From CAYUBI01 sp964443005 (lineage in GTDB: Bacteria; Margulisbacteria; Riflemargulisbacteria; GWF2-35-9; CAYUBI01): DNA of 56,164 nucleotides. Made by a program: the position numbers and the translations under genes. The stretch's first letter is position 1. Every line of letters begins with the position of its first letter. Below the pieces are notes generated by a model. The model did no database searches and was not told the DNA's origin. It saw only the letters and a list, made by a program, of their open reading frames with translations. This document shows, piece by piece, positions 34,484 to 43,847 of the stretch. Location of the stretch: contig CAYUBI010000003.1 of assembly GCA_964443005.1 (NCBI GenBank), positions 1-56,164 on the forward strand, given 5' to 3'.

Positions 34484-35560
34484 GTGAAAAATCAATTTCG
34501 GATTGTTATATTAGTGGGTGTTATGATTTTAGGTGTGTTATTATTGCAATCATGCGGTAGTAGTAGTAAAAAAGCTGGAAAAATTAATCCAGCTCAAGAT
34601 ACCTTTAGTAGCGATAAAAATAATATTATTTCAGTAAGAGTAATGACAGTAAAATTAGAAAATAGTGAAGTGGAAAGGTTATATTCTTCTGTTCTAACTG
34701 CGCAAAAGAAAGTGGTATTAAAAGCACGTAGTCAAGGAGAAATAACATCGATTGCTGTAAAAGATATTGGTGATATGATCAATGAAAATGAAATACTTGC
34801 TGAAATTGACAGTCGCGTTGCAAAAGCACAATATGATCAATCTAAAGTAGGCTTAGATAACGCACGGCTTTTTTATCAGCGTACCAATGATTTGTATCAA
34901 AAAAAGTTAGCGTCAAAACAGCAAATTGAGGATGCTGATTTGCGACTAAAAAGTGCAGAAGCTGGATACAAATTAGCTGCAATTCAAAAAGAAAATAGTC
35001 AAGTAAAAGCTGTTTTTGATGGATATATTAGCGGTAAATATGTGGAGAGTGGTGATGTGGTTATGCCAGGAACGCCGTTGTTTGAAATTATTTATCTAGA
35101 TAAACTAGAGGCTATTATTAATGTTGCACCCAATGATATTTATAGTTTGTCAAAGTCGGCTCCAATAAAAATTCATGTAGAAAATATTTCATATGATATT
35201 CCAGGGCGGATTATTAATATTTCAGCACAAGCAAATTCATTTACAAAAAATTTTCCTGTTATTATTGAAGTGAATAATCTACAACATCGACTTAAAGCTG
35301 AAATGTTAGCTGATGTTTTTGTAGGAATGAGGGCTATGCGAAATGTCATTATGGTTCCTATTGAAGCGATTATTATAGATGAAGGTCAAGAATATGCCTA
35401 TGTTGTGGTAAATAAAATAGCTAAAAAAATTATTGTAAAAACTGGGGATTCTGTTGGTGACAAGTTGCTGATTAAATCAGGACTTAAATTCAATGATCAA
35501 TTGATTATTGTTGGCCAAAAAAATATTGCAGATGGCAGTAAAGTTGAAATTATTCAATAG
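34484..35560 (+). CDS. RND efflux membrane-fusion lipoprotein (AcrA/HlyD family)
   Basis: A 358-residue periplasmic adaptor that joins the RND pump to TolC. Lipobox LLQSC after the signal (residues ~8-24). The barrel-sandwich hybrid halves read VVLKARSQGEITSIAVKDIG and VKAVFDGYISGKYVESGDVV, flanking a helical hairpin (QYDQSKVGLDNARLFYQRTN), then the beta-barrel and membrane-proximal parts. The start is GTG at 34484 with AAGGAG upstream. It sits 28 bases after tolC and before the pump gene, the usual tripartite order. Confidence 0.93.
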   Translation: MKNQFRIVILVGVMILGVLLLQSCGSSSKKAGKINPAQDTFSSDKNNIISVRVMTVKLENSEVERLYSSVLTAQKKVVLKARSQGEITSIAVKDIGDMINENEILAEIDSRVAKAQYDQSKVGLDNARLFYQRTNDLYQKKLASKQQIEDADLRLKSAEAGYKLAAIQKENSQVKAVFDGYISGKYVESGDVVMPGTPLFEIIYLDKLEAIINVAPNDIYSLSKSAPIKIHVENISYDIPGRIINISAQANSFTKNFPVIIEVNNLQHRLKAEMLADVFVGMRAMRNVIMVPIEAIIIDEGQEYAYVVVNKIAKKIIVKTGDSVGDKLLIKSGLKFNDQLIIVGQKNIADGSKVEIIQ

Positions 35561-35638
35561 TGATAGTTTTTTCTAGTCGGGATAGTTTTTGTTTTTGCGG
35601 TTAAATTATCAATATATTGAGCAAAAAGGATATAAATC

Positions 35639-38600
35639 ATGTTTTTAACTAATTGGGCGATACGTAAATACATGACTATTTTTGTATTTGTCGTGTTTAT
35701 TACTATTATTGGGTCTGTTTCCTATTTGGGGCTTCCCAGAGAATCTACTCCTGATATTAAAATCCCTTATGTTATTGTTTCAACGATGTATTTGGGCGTT
35801 GCACCACCTGATATTGAAAATTTGATCACAAATAAAATTGAAGCAAAATTGAAAAATTTACAGAATGTAGAGAAAATTACATCGTTGTCAGGCGATAGTA
35901 TTTCAATGATCGTTGTTCAGTATAAACCGGATGTTGATATTGATACTGCATTGCAAAAAGTGAAAGAAAAAGTAGATCTTGCAAAACCTGATCTTCCAGA
36001 TGATGCAAAAACACCGGTTGTTTCTGAAGTTAATATTTCTGAATTTCCTATTATGTATATTAATGTTTCGGGTCCGTTTAATCAGAAACAACTGACAGAT
36101 ATTGGTAAAGATTTAAAAGAAAAACTTGAAAACGTTAAAGGTATTCTTTCTGTTGATGTTGGTGGAGCTCTGGATCGTGAGATTCAGGTTTTGGTGGATA
36201 CGAAAAAAATGATTGAAAAACAATTATCATTAGGTGAAATAGGCAGCATGATTCAACGAGAAAATCTGACTATTCCAGGTGGTTATCTTTCGTTGGGTAA
36301 TTTGCGTTATGGATTACGTATTCCTGGCGAATATACTTCTATGAATGACATCAATAATATTATCATTAAAGAACGAGGCGGCCAGTCTATTTTTTTGCGT
36401 GATATTGCAAAAGTCAAGGATACGTATAAAGAACGTAATTCGTATAGCCGGCTAAATGAAAAACCAACCATAACGTTGATTATTAAGAAACGATCTGGTG
36501 AAAATATTTTGGCGATTGCAGAAAAAGTACGTAGTACGCTGACATCTGAAATTAAACAGTATCCATTAGGTACCGAGTTTAATATTACAAGTGATCGGTC
36601 TAAAGATATTCGTGACATGGTGAAAGATCTAGAAAATTCGGTTGCTACTGGTTTTATTTTGGTAGTTTTAGTTGTGTTGATTTCTATGGGTTTTGTTAAT
36701 TCGTTGTTTGTATCAATTGCGATTCCTTTATCAATGTTGATTACGTTTGCGATTTTTTCAGCTATGAATGTATCGTTAAATATGATTGTATTATTTAGTC
36801 TTATTTTGGTTTTAGGCATGTTGGTAGATGATGCAATTGTTATTGTTGAAAATATTTTTCGTCATTTACAAATGGGTAAAAAACGAGAAGATGCTGCTCG
36901 AGATGGCACAAAAGAAGTTGTGTGGCCTGTTGTAGCTTCTACTGCAACGAATATCGCAGTGTTTTTACCTCTTTTGTTTTGGCCAGGTATTATGGGGAAA
37001 TTTATGTATTTTCTTCCTGTAACTGTTGTTGTGTCGTTAACTGCATCGTTGTTTGTGGGTTTTTTGATTAATCCAGTAGTTTGCGCCAAATTCATGCGAT
37101 ATAAAGGTGTTCAGGTTGCACGGGAAAGCCATGATAAGCTGCCTCAAAAATTAGGATTTATTAAACAAAAATATCAAAAATTATTAATGTTTTCATTAAA
37201 ACATCGTGCTTTAGTTATGATTTTTACAATTGTTTTGCTGTTTGTATCTTTTTTCGCTTATGGAATTTTTGGAACTGGTGTTGAATTTATGCCAGATATC
37301 ACTCCTACACGAGCTTTTATTTCGATTAAGGCTCCAGAAGGTTCAAATCTTGATTACACAGATTCGATAGTTCGTCAGGTTGAAAAGCTGATGGTTGGGA
37401 AAATAGATATTCATCGGTATATTAGTACTACAGGTGGGCAAAGCCAGTCTACAGGTATGATTAGTGGTGGAAGCAATACAAATGAGGGGCAAGTTGTACT
37501 GGTATTTTATGATCGATTCAATGATCAAGATAAAGTTCCTAAAGGATATGTTATCAATCCGAATCGTGCGATTGACGCTATTGTTCCTCAATTAAAGCAT
37601 ATTCCTGGGGCTACTATTGAATATTCTAAAGAGAGTATGGGGCCTCCTTCGGGTGCTGCTATTGGTATTTTAATTACAGGTGATGATTTTCGGGTAATGG
37701 GTAGAATTTCACAGGAAATTCAAGATAAAATTAAACACGTTGCTGGAATTGCTAATCTTAAGGATGATTACGTAAAAGGTACGCCTGAGTTGCTTATTTC
37801 TATTGATCGCGCTAAAGCATCAAAGCTAGGGTTGTCTAATTTTGGAACAGCCGCAATTATTCGAAATATTGTGTATGGTACCAAGTATTCTGTTTATCGG
37901 CAGGGGCAGGATGAATACGATATTGTTGTCAAAATTCCTGAAGGGGACCGCATGTCTATTGATCAATTGCAAAATATTCCCATTTCGAATCGTGATAATC
38001 AGCCCATTTTGCTAAGTACGATTGCTACGATAAAGCGCGTATCTGGAACCGGTGCTGTTCGCCATTATAATCATGAGCGTTCGCTTCAAATTAGTGCGGA
38101 TGCACATAAACGTTCGAGTACTGAAATTCGTAAAGATGTGAAGAAAATTTTAAAGGCATATACTCTTCCGGATGGCTATAAAGCACAGTTTGTGGGTGAA
38201 AATGAAGAACAAGATAAAGCTGCGAGTTTTCTAGGAAAAGCATTTATGATCGGAATTTTTTTGATTGCGTTGATTTTGATTGCTCAGTTTAATTCATTAT
38301 TTGTACCTTTTATTATTTTATTTGTTGTTATTCTTTCGTTAATTGGTGTTATGTGGGGTTTAATTGTTACGCATACGCGATTTGGAATTATTATGAGTGG
38401 TGTTGGCGTGATCACGTTGGCGGGTGTTGTTGTTAAAAATGCGATTGTATTGCTTGATTTTGCAATTCATTTAAGAAATAGTGGATTATCTAAACATGAG
38501 GCTTTAATTCAGGCTGGAATTATTCGATTTCGTCCGGTTATGTTAACTGCAATTACTGCGGTGCTTGGTCTTGTGCCTATGTCAACAGGCTTTTATTTTG

Positions 38601-38788
38601 ATTTTTTTGAAATGGCTTTCAAATTTGGATCCAGCTCCTCGGAATGGTGGCGATCTATGGCTAATGCAATTATTTTTGGTTTAATTTTAGCAACATTACT
38701 TACATTAGTTGTTACTCCTGTTATGTATTCGCTTTTTGATGGATTATCTGAACGATTAAAGCATCGTGTCAAAAATCTGATCAAGTAA
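35639..38788 (+). CDS. RND-family efflux pump (AcrB-like)
   Basis: A 1049-residue inner-membrane proton-driven pump with 12 membrane segments in two repeats and two large periplasmic loops. Hallmarks are ESTPDIKIPYVIVSTMYLG near the start, the proton-relay segment LGMLVDDAIVIVENIFRHLQ in helix 4, and GVVVKNAIVLLDFA in helix 10. The substrate cannot be told; the family covers drugs, dyes and metals, and the helix-4 residues fit the hydrophobe (HAE1-like) type. AAAGGA precedes the ATG. Its stop is two bases from that of the convergent GH8 gene, so no separate terminator exists between them. Confidence 0.95.
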   Translation: MFLTNWAIRKYMTIFVFVVFITIIGSVSYLGLPRESTPDIKIPYVIVSTMYLGVAPPDIENLITNKIEAKLKNLQNVEKITSLSGDSISMIVVQYKPDVDIDTALQKVKEKVDLAKPDLPDDAKTPVVSEVNISEFPIMYINVSGPFNQKQLTDIGKDLKEKLENVKGILSVDVGGALDREIQVLVDTKKMIEKQLSLGEIGSMIQRENLTIPGGYLSLGNLRYGLRIPGEYTSMNDINNIIIKERGGQSIFLRDIAKVKDTYKERNSYSRLNEKPTITLIIKKRSGENILAIAEKVRSTLTSEIKQYPLGTEFNITSDRSKDIRDMVKDLENSVATGFILVVLVVLISMGFVNSLFVSIAIPLSMLITFAIFSAMNVSLNMIVLFSLILVLGMLVDDAIVIVENIFRHLQMGKKREDAARDGTKEVVWPVVASTATNIAVFLPLLFWPGIMGKFMYFLPVTVVVSLTASLFVGFLINPVVCAKFMRYKGVQVARESHDKLPQKLGFIKQKYQKLLMFSLKHRALVMIFTIVLLFVSFFAYGIFGTGVEFMPDITPTRAFISIKAPEGSNLDYTDSIVRQVEKLMVGKIDIHRYISTTGGQSQSTGMISGGSNTNEGQVVLVFYDRFNDQDKVPKGYVINPNRAIDAIVPQLKHIPGATIEYSKESMGPPSGAAIGILITGDDFRVMGRISQEIQDKIKHVAGIANLKDDYVKGTPELLISIDRAKASKLGLSNFGTAAIIRNIVYGTKYSVYRQGQDEYDIVVKIPEGDRMSIDQLQNIPISNRDNQPILLSTIATIKRVSGTGAVRHYNHERSLQISADAHKRSSTEIRKDVKKILKAYTLPDGYKAQFVGENEEQDKAASFLGKAFMIGIFLIALILIAQFNSLFVPFIILFVVILSLIGVMWGLIVTHTRFGIIMSGVGVITLAGVVVKNAIVLLDFAIHLRNSGLSKHEALIQAGIIRFRPVMLTAITAVLGLVPMSTGFYFDFFEMAFKFGSSSSEWWRSMANAIIFGLILATLLTLVVTPVMYSLFDGLSERLKHRVKNLIK

Positions 38789-38790
38789 GC

Positions 38791-40614
38791 TTATTCATAG
38801 TTTTTTGCAAATTGGCTGCCTATTAATTTCTCGGGTACTAATAATGCTTGAATGCTGCGGCCTCGGTTTTGGTAAAATTCTAAACCTAACCAGGCCCAAT
38901 TTTGTTTATAATAGTCTTTGGGATCATCACCCCAATAGCCAGCAGATTGGTAGAATTTCATTAAACGCTGTGTCATAAGCTCTGCGCGAATGTCATCGTG
39001 TAAGGCAAAAAAATAGGTTAAATATGCAGCATCCATGCTGGGGTATTCAAGGGAAAGACCTCGCATGGTTGTTTGGGTTCCATTGATTGCGTAGCCACCT
39101 TTGATGTAACCTTCTTTTGCGATTTCACTTATAAAAAAATCGTATGTTTTATCCTTTAGTATTTTATAGGCATTTTCATCATGGCTAGATTGATAATATA
39201 GTGACGTGTAATACCAGGTTCGAAAAGCATCCCAGCTGCTTAGGTAATCATCAATTGAATTATCTTTTGCCCATGGGAGGTCAGTCATTTCGCCTTTGCC
39301 TGTTAAAGCCACCCAGTCTGGTACTAACGTTCCATTTCCAACAAATTTATCCCCTTTTTGATTTTCTAATACTGAAAATTTGCTATCATATACCGTTTTA
39401 AGTGCATCTTGTCGCAATTCAAGCCAAGGATGTCCAGGATCAACAGCTGCGAAACCTTCGTATAAAAATGGCATATAATAGGACATATTTAGCCATAAAT
39501 CGCCTTTTTCATTGGCTAGTAAATGAAATCGTCCTTGCTGACTGCCTGTTCCAATATAGTCAACATTATCTAGCGCAATATCTCCTTCGCTAGGTTGAAA
39601 CATGATTGTTTTAATATGTTTCCAATCGAAAGTGTCACTTCCTGAAAAATCCGAAAATCTAATTTGATGTGTTTGCCATTGATTAGAATTTTCAAGTTGT
39701 TCTTCTGTCGAAACTTTTTTTCCGTGGGTATCTTCTAAAATAATATTCACAGCAGAACAAGATTTTATTTCAAACGAAATTCCAGTATAATTCGCTACAT
39801 CTACATTGCCTAGTATTTTGCCAATACCAAACCATTGTGCATTGAGCACACTTGCTTGCAAAGCAAACCCACGATCATGTTCTATCCGACTAGTTTGTTT
39901 GCGTGACCCACCCGAGGCATAGATAAACCAACTCTTGATGCTAGCACTTGATTCGAAATCATCGATAATACCTGCCCTAAATTTAATCACACAGAGATTC
40001 CAGATATCATTGATGATTAGTTTGGCATTTGATAAATAGTCGAATGAGGCATCTTTACTCCCCCATTTTACGTGAGCCATTAAAAGTGCGCCTGCGATTA
40101 ATTGATCTCCGTCTGGCGCAACACTTAATCCATCTCGCCATGATTGTGTATCTTGGGGTTCCCATGGAGCAAAAATAATGCCGCCGACATTCGTGCGTTT
40201 GATATTGGGAGTATATCTCCAGGCAAATAAATTGTCGCGTTTTTCATCTGGAAGTTGAACCCAACGAGATTCTTTCCAATCAAAAACTTGGCGTAAATTT
40301 CGGCGCCATAAATGTGTTGCAGTCCATTGCCAGGTTTGATTAAAAGTTTGTTGATCATCTGCTAAAACTGCCCGAAATAGGATATAGGAAACCGATTCTG
40401 AGAAGGTTAATTCTTTACCATAACTGCCATTGCTTAAATTTTGTAAATCAATATCTGCTAAGGGGCGTCCATCAGGTAAGACTTTTGTTTTTACGTAATA
40501 TTGCCAGCTTTTTTTAAGTATTTTATCTACTTTACTTGTAGAAAGATCACTAGCTTGAGCAAAAACGAAACAACATAAAAATGTGATAATCCAGAAAGCT
40601 TTGTTTGACTTCAT
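38791..40614 (-). CDS. GH8 glycoside hydrolase with an inserted CBM-like domain
   Basis: A 607-residue exported glycosidase (signal peptide 1-21). The family-8 (alpha/alpha)6 signatures are TFSESVSYILFRAVLADD (acid Glu73), FNQTWQWTATHLW, APDGDQLIAGALLMA, and SSWDAFRTWYY (base Asp near 462, cf. YDAIR in BcsZ). Residues ~217-356 interrupt the barrel with a beta-rich unit beginning IIDDFESSA and ending IALDNVDYIG, the outline of a CBM11-like or related jelly-roll sugar-binding domain. Family members cut beta-1,4-glucans, xylan or chitosan. AGGTGG precedes the ATG. It is monocistronic and convergent with the RND pump. Confidence 0.82.
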   Translation of the reverse strand: MKSNKAFWIITFLCCFVFAQASDLSTSKVDKILKKSWQYYVKTKVLPDGRPLADIDLQNLSNGSYGKELTFSESVSYILFRAVLADDQQTFNQTWQWTATHLWRRNLRQVFDWKESRWVQLPDEKRDNLFAWRYTPNIKRTNVGGIIFAPWEPQDTQSWRDGLSVAPDGDQLIAGALLMAHVKWGSKDASFDYLSNAKLIINDIWNLCVIKFRAGIIDDFESSASIKSWFIYASGGSRKQTSRIEHDRGFALQASVLNAQWFGIGKILGNVDVANYTGISFEIKSCSAVNIILEDTHGKKVSTEEQLENSNQWQTHQIRFSDFSGSDTFDWKHIKTIMFQPSEGDIALDNVDYIGTGSQQGRFHLLANEKGDLWLNMSYYMPFLYEGFAAVDPGHPWLELRQDALKTVYDSKFSVLENQKGDKFVGNGTLVPDWVALTGKGEMTDLPWAKDNSIDDYLSSWDAFRTWYYTSLYYQSSHDENAYKILKDKTYDFFISEIAKEGYIKGGYAINGTQTTMRGLSLEYPSMDAAYLTYFFALHDDIRAELMTQRLMKFYQSAGYWGDDPKDYYKQNWAWLGLEFYQNRGRSIQALLVPEKLIGSQFAKNYE

Positions 40615-40686
40615 AAACCACCTGTGATTGCAATTTTGCTCTACACATAGATTTATGCCCTATAACCGCTAGATTAAACATGGATT

Positions 40687-41118
40687 TTATTGAGGAGTAT
40701 TTTTTCCATCATGTTTTGTTGAAAGTTCTAGTTTTTCTGCACCATTTTTTTGTGCTACGCCTAGTACTTTTGCAACTAATCCATAATTAGCATTTTGATC
40801 TGCATCAATAATTACAATTTTTTTCTTAGTTAAGAGTGTGCCTAATAGCGCGTCTAAGTCCATAAGGCTAGGAACTTGATGATCACTAATGTAAATAAGC
40901 CCTTTATCTGTGATTGAAATACGAATGGTATCTGCCATGTTCGGTTTCTCATTTTTTTTGGCAGTTTCAACTGCTGGTAATTTTACTTTAATAGCAGATT
41001 GTATTAGTATAGGTGTTGATACAATAAACACTACAAGAATAACCAGTACAATATCTGTAAAAGGAATAATGTTAATTTCTGACATATACTTTTGATGCCC
41101 GTGATGAAATTTAATCAT
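40687..41118 (-). CDS. exbD: ExbD/TolR-type energy transducer
   Basis: A 143-residue protein with a short cytoplasmic start, one membrane helix carrying the essential Asp (INIIPFTDIVLVILVVFIV), and a periplasmic domain ending in DADQNANYGLVAKVLGVAQ, typical of ExbD. With ExbB it uses the proton gradient to drive TonB or TolA work at the outer membrane. Neither tonB nor tolA is in the window. It starts six bases after exbB. Confidence 0.93.
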   Translation of the reverse strand: MIKFHHGHQKYMSEINIIPFTDIVLVILVVFIVSTPILIQSAIKVKLPAVETAKKNEKPNMADTIRISITDKGLIYISDHQVPSLMDLDALLGTLLTKKKIVIIDADQNANYGLVAKVLGVAQKNGAEKLELSTKHDGKNTPQ

Positions 41119-41124
41119 AGTTAA

Positions 41125-41742
41125 TTATGCCTTTACATTTTCTATCATTTCTGAACATGTAATTTCTAATTCTTTCATCATTTTTTGAACTGTATGTAAA
41201 AAATAGTTATAAGTCATAACTGCTGGAACTGCAACTAAAAGTCCAGCTGCTGTATTCAGCAATGCTTCTGCGATTCCACTGGTTACCATACTGGCAGCAT
41301 AGGACTGCGTAAATGAAATTCCTAGAAATGTTTTGATGATTCCAATAACTGTTCCAAACAAACCAATAAATGGAGTGATGCTGCCCATTGTTGCCAATAC
41401 TCCCAGCCGTTCTTCTAAAAATAATGATAATTTCATTCCATTTCGTTGGGCTGCTTCTTCAATATCTGCTTTGGGTTGACCTCGTCGTATTAAAATCGTT
41501 CCAAATAATTGATGAATTAACGTAGTTTCTTTTTCACATAATGAAATTGCATCATCAATTTTTTGTTTTTTAATTTTCATCATAATTGCAGCTGTTAATT
41601 TTTTGGCTTGTCGACGTGTGGTTAGGATAATATAGAGTCTATCAAGAATGACTGCAAAGGAAAAAACTGAACATACACATAGAACAAGTAAAACTGCTCC
41701 TCCCTGCATAATAAATTGTAATAACGTCATATTTTGAAACAT
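41125..41742 (-). CDS. exbB: ExbB/TolQ/MotA-family proton channel
   Basis: A 205-residue protein with three membrane helices (residues ~13-33, ~115-140 and ~150-175). LGVLATMGSITPFIGLFGTV followed by IGIIKTF, and LLNTAAGLLVAVPAVMTYN, are the conserved third of the family. The size and the ExbD partner favour ExbB/TolQ over MotA. AGGAG lies before the ATG. It follows proA by 18 bases on the same strand. Confidence 0.93.
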   Translation of the reverse strand: MFQNMTLLQFIMQGGAVLLVLCVCSVFSFAVILDRLYIILTTRRQAKKLTAAIMMKIKKQKIDDAISLCEKETTLIHQLFGTILIRRGQPKADIEEAAQRNGMKLSLFLEERLGVLATMGSITPFIGLFGTVIGIIKTFLGISFTQSYAASMVTSGIAEALLNTAAGLLVAVPAVMTYNYFLHTVQKMMKELEITCSEMIENVKA

Positions 41743-41760
41743 ATTATTCTCCTTTATGTG

Positions 41761-43008
41761 TTAATTTCTAATTTGGCCATTACCTAATACTATAAATTTG
41801 TTGGTTGTTAAGGCATTTAGGCCCATGGGACCCCGGACATGCAATTTTTGTGTTGAAATTCCGACCTCGGCTCCAAATCCAAACTCAAATCCATCTGTAA
41901 ATCGAGTTGATGCATTAATCATAACAGCTGCAGCATCAATTCGCGATTCAAATAATCGAGCTGTTGTATAGTTTTCGGTGATAATAGCTTCTGTATGCCG
42001 AGTTCCAAAGCGAGTAATATGTAAAATGGCTTCTTCAATTGAATCGACTATTTTAATTGCCATGACTAAATCCAAAAATTCGGTTGCATAATCGTCATCT
42101 GTTGCAGGTAAAACTGCTGACATTAACTTACAGGAGTTTGGACACCCGCGCAATTCTACGCCACGGTCATGAAGTGCATTAAGGAGTTTTATAGTTTCAT
42201 TTGCAGGATAATCACGATGAATAAGTAGCGTTTCTGCTGCATTGCATACAGAGGGACGCTGAACTTTTGAATTTATGACAATAGGCATTGCTTTTTGTGG
42301 ATCTGCATCTTTGTCAATTAGGACATGGCAATTTCCAATACCAGTTTCAATAACTGGAATGGTCGCATGTTGAATGACAGATTGAATTAGCCCTTTGCCA
42401 CCACGGGGAATAAGAACGTCAATGTATTCGTTTAAGGTCATTAAGTGGTTAACGCTTTCACGAGAAGTGTCTTCAATAAACTGAACGGAAAAATCAGGCA
42501 TACCAGCATCTTTCCCAGCTTTTTTAAGAATATTAACAAGCATTATATTGGAGTGAATGGCAGAGGATCCGCCTTTAAGAATAACAGCATTGCCTGTTTT
42601 TAAACATAAGGCTGCTGCATCAACAGTGACATTGGGGCGAGCCTCATAAATAATTCCTACTACGCCAAGAGGAACTCGTTTGTTATTAATTTCAAGACTG
42701 TTTGGCCGAGTAGTTCCAAACATAGTTTCGCCAATGGGATCATTAAGATTAATAATAATCTCAATTCCTTTAGCCATATTATCAATGCGAGATTCAGTTA
42801 ATAGCAAGCGATCAATTAAGGTGGGTGATGTTTGATTTGCTTGTGCAGTTACAATATCTTCTGCATTAGCTTTTAGAATTTCTTCTTTATGGCTTAAGAG
42901 TGCTTTTGTCCATGCCAATAAAATATTATTTTTTACGATAGTTGATAAAGTCCCAAGTGTGTATGATGCAGTTTTTGCTTGTTGTGCGATTTTTACAATT
43001 TTATTCAT
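41761..43008 (-). CDS. proA: Gamma-glutamyl phosphate reductase
   Basis: Second step of proline synthesis, reducing glutamyl phosphate to the semialdehyde. An aldehyde-dehydrogenase-fold enzyme of 415 residues, normal length. Signatures are VPLGVVGIIYEARPNVTVD, GNAVILKGGSSAIHSN, IDVLIPRGGKGLI, VQRPSVCNAAETLL (catalytic Cys), and FEFGFGAEVGISTQKLHVRG. AAAGGA precedes the ATG. It is 36 bases after proB, the normal proBA pair. Confidence 0.97.
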   Translation of the reverse strand: MNKIVKIAQQAKTASYTLGTLSTIVKNNILLAWTKALLSHKEEILKANAEDIVTAQANQTSPTLIDRLLLTESRIDNMAKGIEIIINLNDPIGETMFGTTRPNSLEINNKRVPLGVVGIIYEARPNVTVDAAALCLKTGNAVILKGGSSAIHSNIMLVNILKKAGKDAGMPDFSVQFIEDTSRESVNHLMTLNEYIDVLIPRGGKGLIQSVIQHATIPVIETGIGNCHVLIDKDADPQKAMPIVINSKVQRPSVCNAAETLLIHRDYPANETIKLLNALHDRGVELRGCPNSCKLMSAVLPATDDDYATEFLDLVMAIKIVDSIEEAILHITRFGTRHTEAIITENYTTARLFESRIDAAAVMINASTRFTDGFEFGFGAEVGISTQKLHVRGPMGLNALTTNKFIVLGNGQIRN

Positions 43009-43044
43009 TAGTTTTCCTTTCGTAGTAAATTATACCATGTTTTT

Positions 43045-43821
43045 CTATGGAACGAACTGGGTTCCAACAGATTTGCCATAATAAAGATCTTCAAGAATTC
43101 CATAGGAACGACCGCTGGCTATTGTTACGCTGATTCCTGCAGAAAGCGCTTCTTTTGCTGCGAGCAGCTTGGTTTTCATTCCACCTAATCCTTTTGATGA
43201 TGAACTGCCGCCTGCACTTGCAATCATAGCCTCTGTTATTTCTGAAACTGTTGAAATTAATTCTGCTTTTGGATTTTCTCGTGGATCTTGGGTGTAAAGG
43301 CCTTGAATATCTGTAAGAATGATTAAATAATCAGCACTAATTAACTTTGCTACAACACTTGATAATTGATCATTATCTGAAAACTTGATTTCATCTGTTG
43401 CGATTGTATCGTTTTCATTAACAATCGGAACAATTTTTTTTAGTTTTAGTAAAGTTTCCATTGTATTTTTAGTATTGTCAGAGCGAATCTTATCAATGAT
43501 TCCATCATGTGTTAATAATATTTGAGCAATAAAGTAACCATGGATACCAAAAAATTGTTGATATTCATCTAAAAGCAGGGTTTGGCCAATTGCTGCTGCT
43601 GCTTGCTTGTCTGGCATTGTAACAGGTTTGTAACCTAAAATAGAGCTTCCCGAAACAATTGCACCAGAAGAAACTACAATGACTTCAATATTCTTATTTT
43701 TTAAAAAAGCAATTTGTTGAACCAACATTCGCATATTATTAAGATCTAATTGATTATATTGATCTGTTAGAATATTCGAACCAATTTTAATAACGACTCG
43801 TTGGCTAGATTGTAATGTCAT
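43045..43821 (-). CDS. proB: Glutamate 5-kinase (no PUA domain)
   Basis: First step of proline synthesis. The amino-acid-kinase fold is shown by VVIKIGSNILTD, VIVVSSGAIVSG, the substrate loop PIVNENDTIATDEI followed by FSDNDQLSS, and GLGGMKTKLLAAKEA. It ends at 258 residues, so it lacks the C-terminal PUA domain of E. coli ProB (about 370 residues); short forms like this exist in other lineages. AAAGGA lies seven bases before the ATG. First gene of proB-proA-exbB-exbD. Confidence 0.96.
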   Translation of the reverse strand: MTLQSSQRVVIKIGSNILTDQYNQLDLNNMRMLVQQIAFLKNKNIEVIVVSSGAIVSGSSILGYKPVTMPDKQAAAAIGQTLLLDEYQQFFGIHGYFIAQILLTHDGIIDKIRSDNTKNTMETLLKLKKIVPIVNENDTIATDEIKFSDNDQLSSVVAKLISADYLIILTDIQGLYTQDPRENPKAELISTVSEITEAMIASAGGSSSSKGLGGMKTKLLAAKEALSAGISVTIASGRSYGILEDLYYGKSVGTQFVP

Positions 43822-43847
43822 TGTGATCCTTTCATAATAAATTTCTT

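Noticed and set aside
36307..36819. 170-codon minus-strand frame inside the RND pump
   Set aside because: Antisense shadow; the plus-strand pump is unmistakable.
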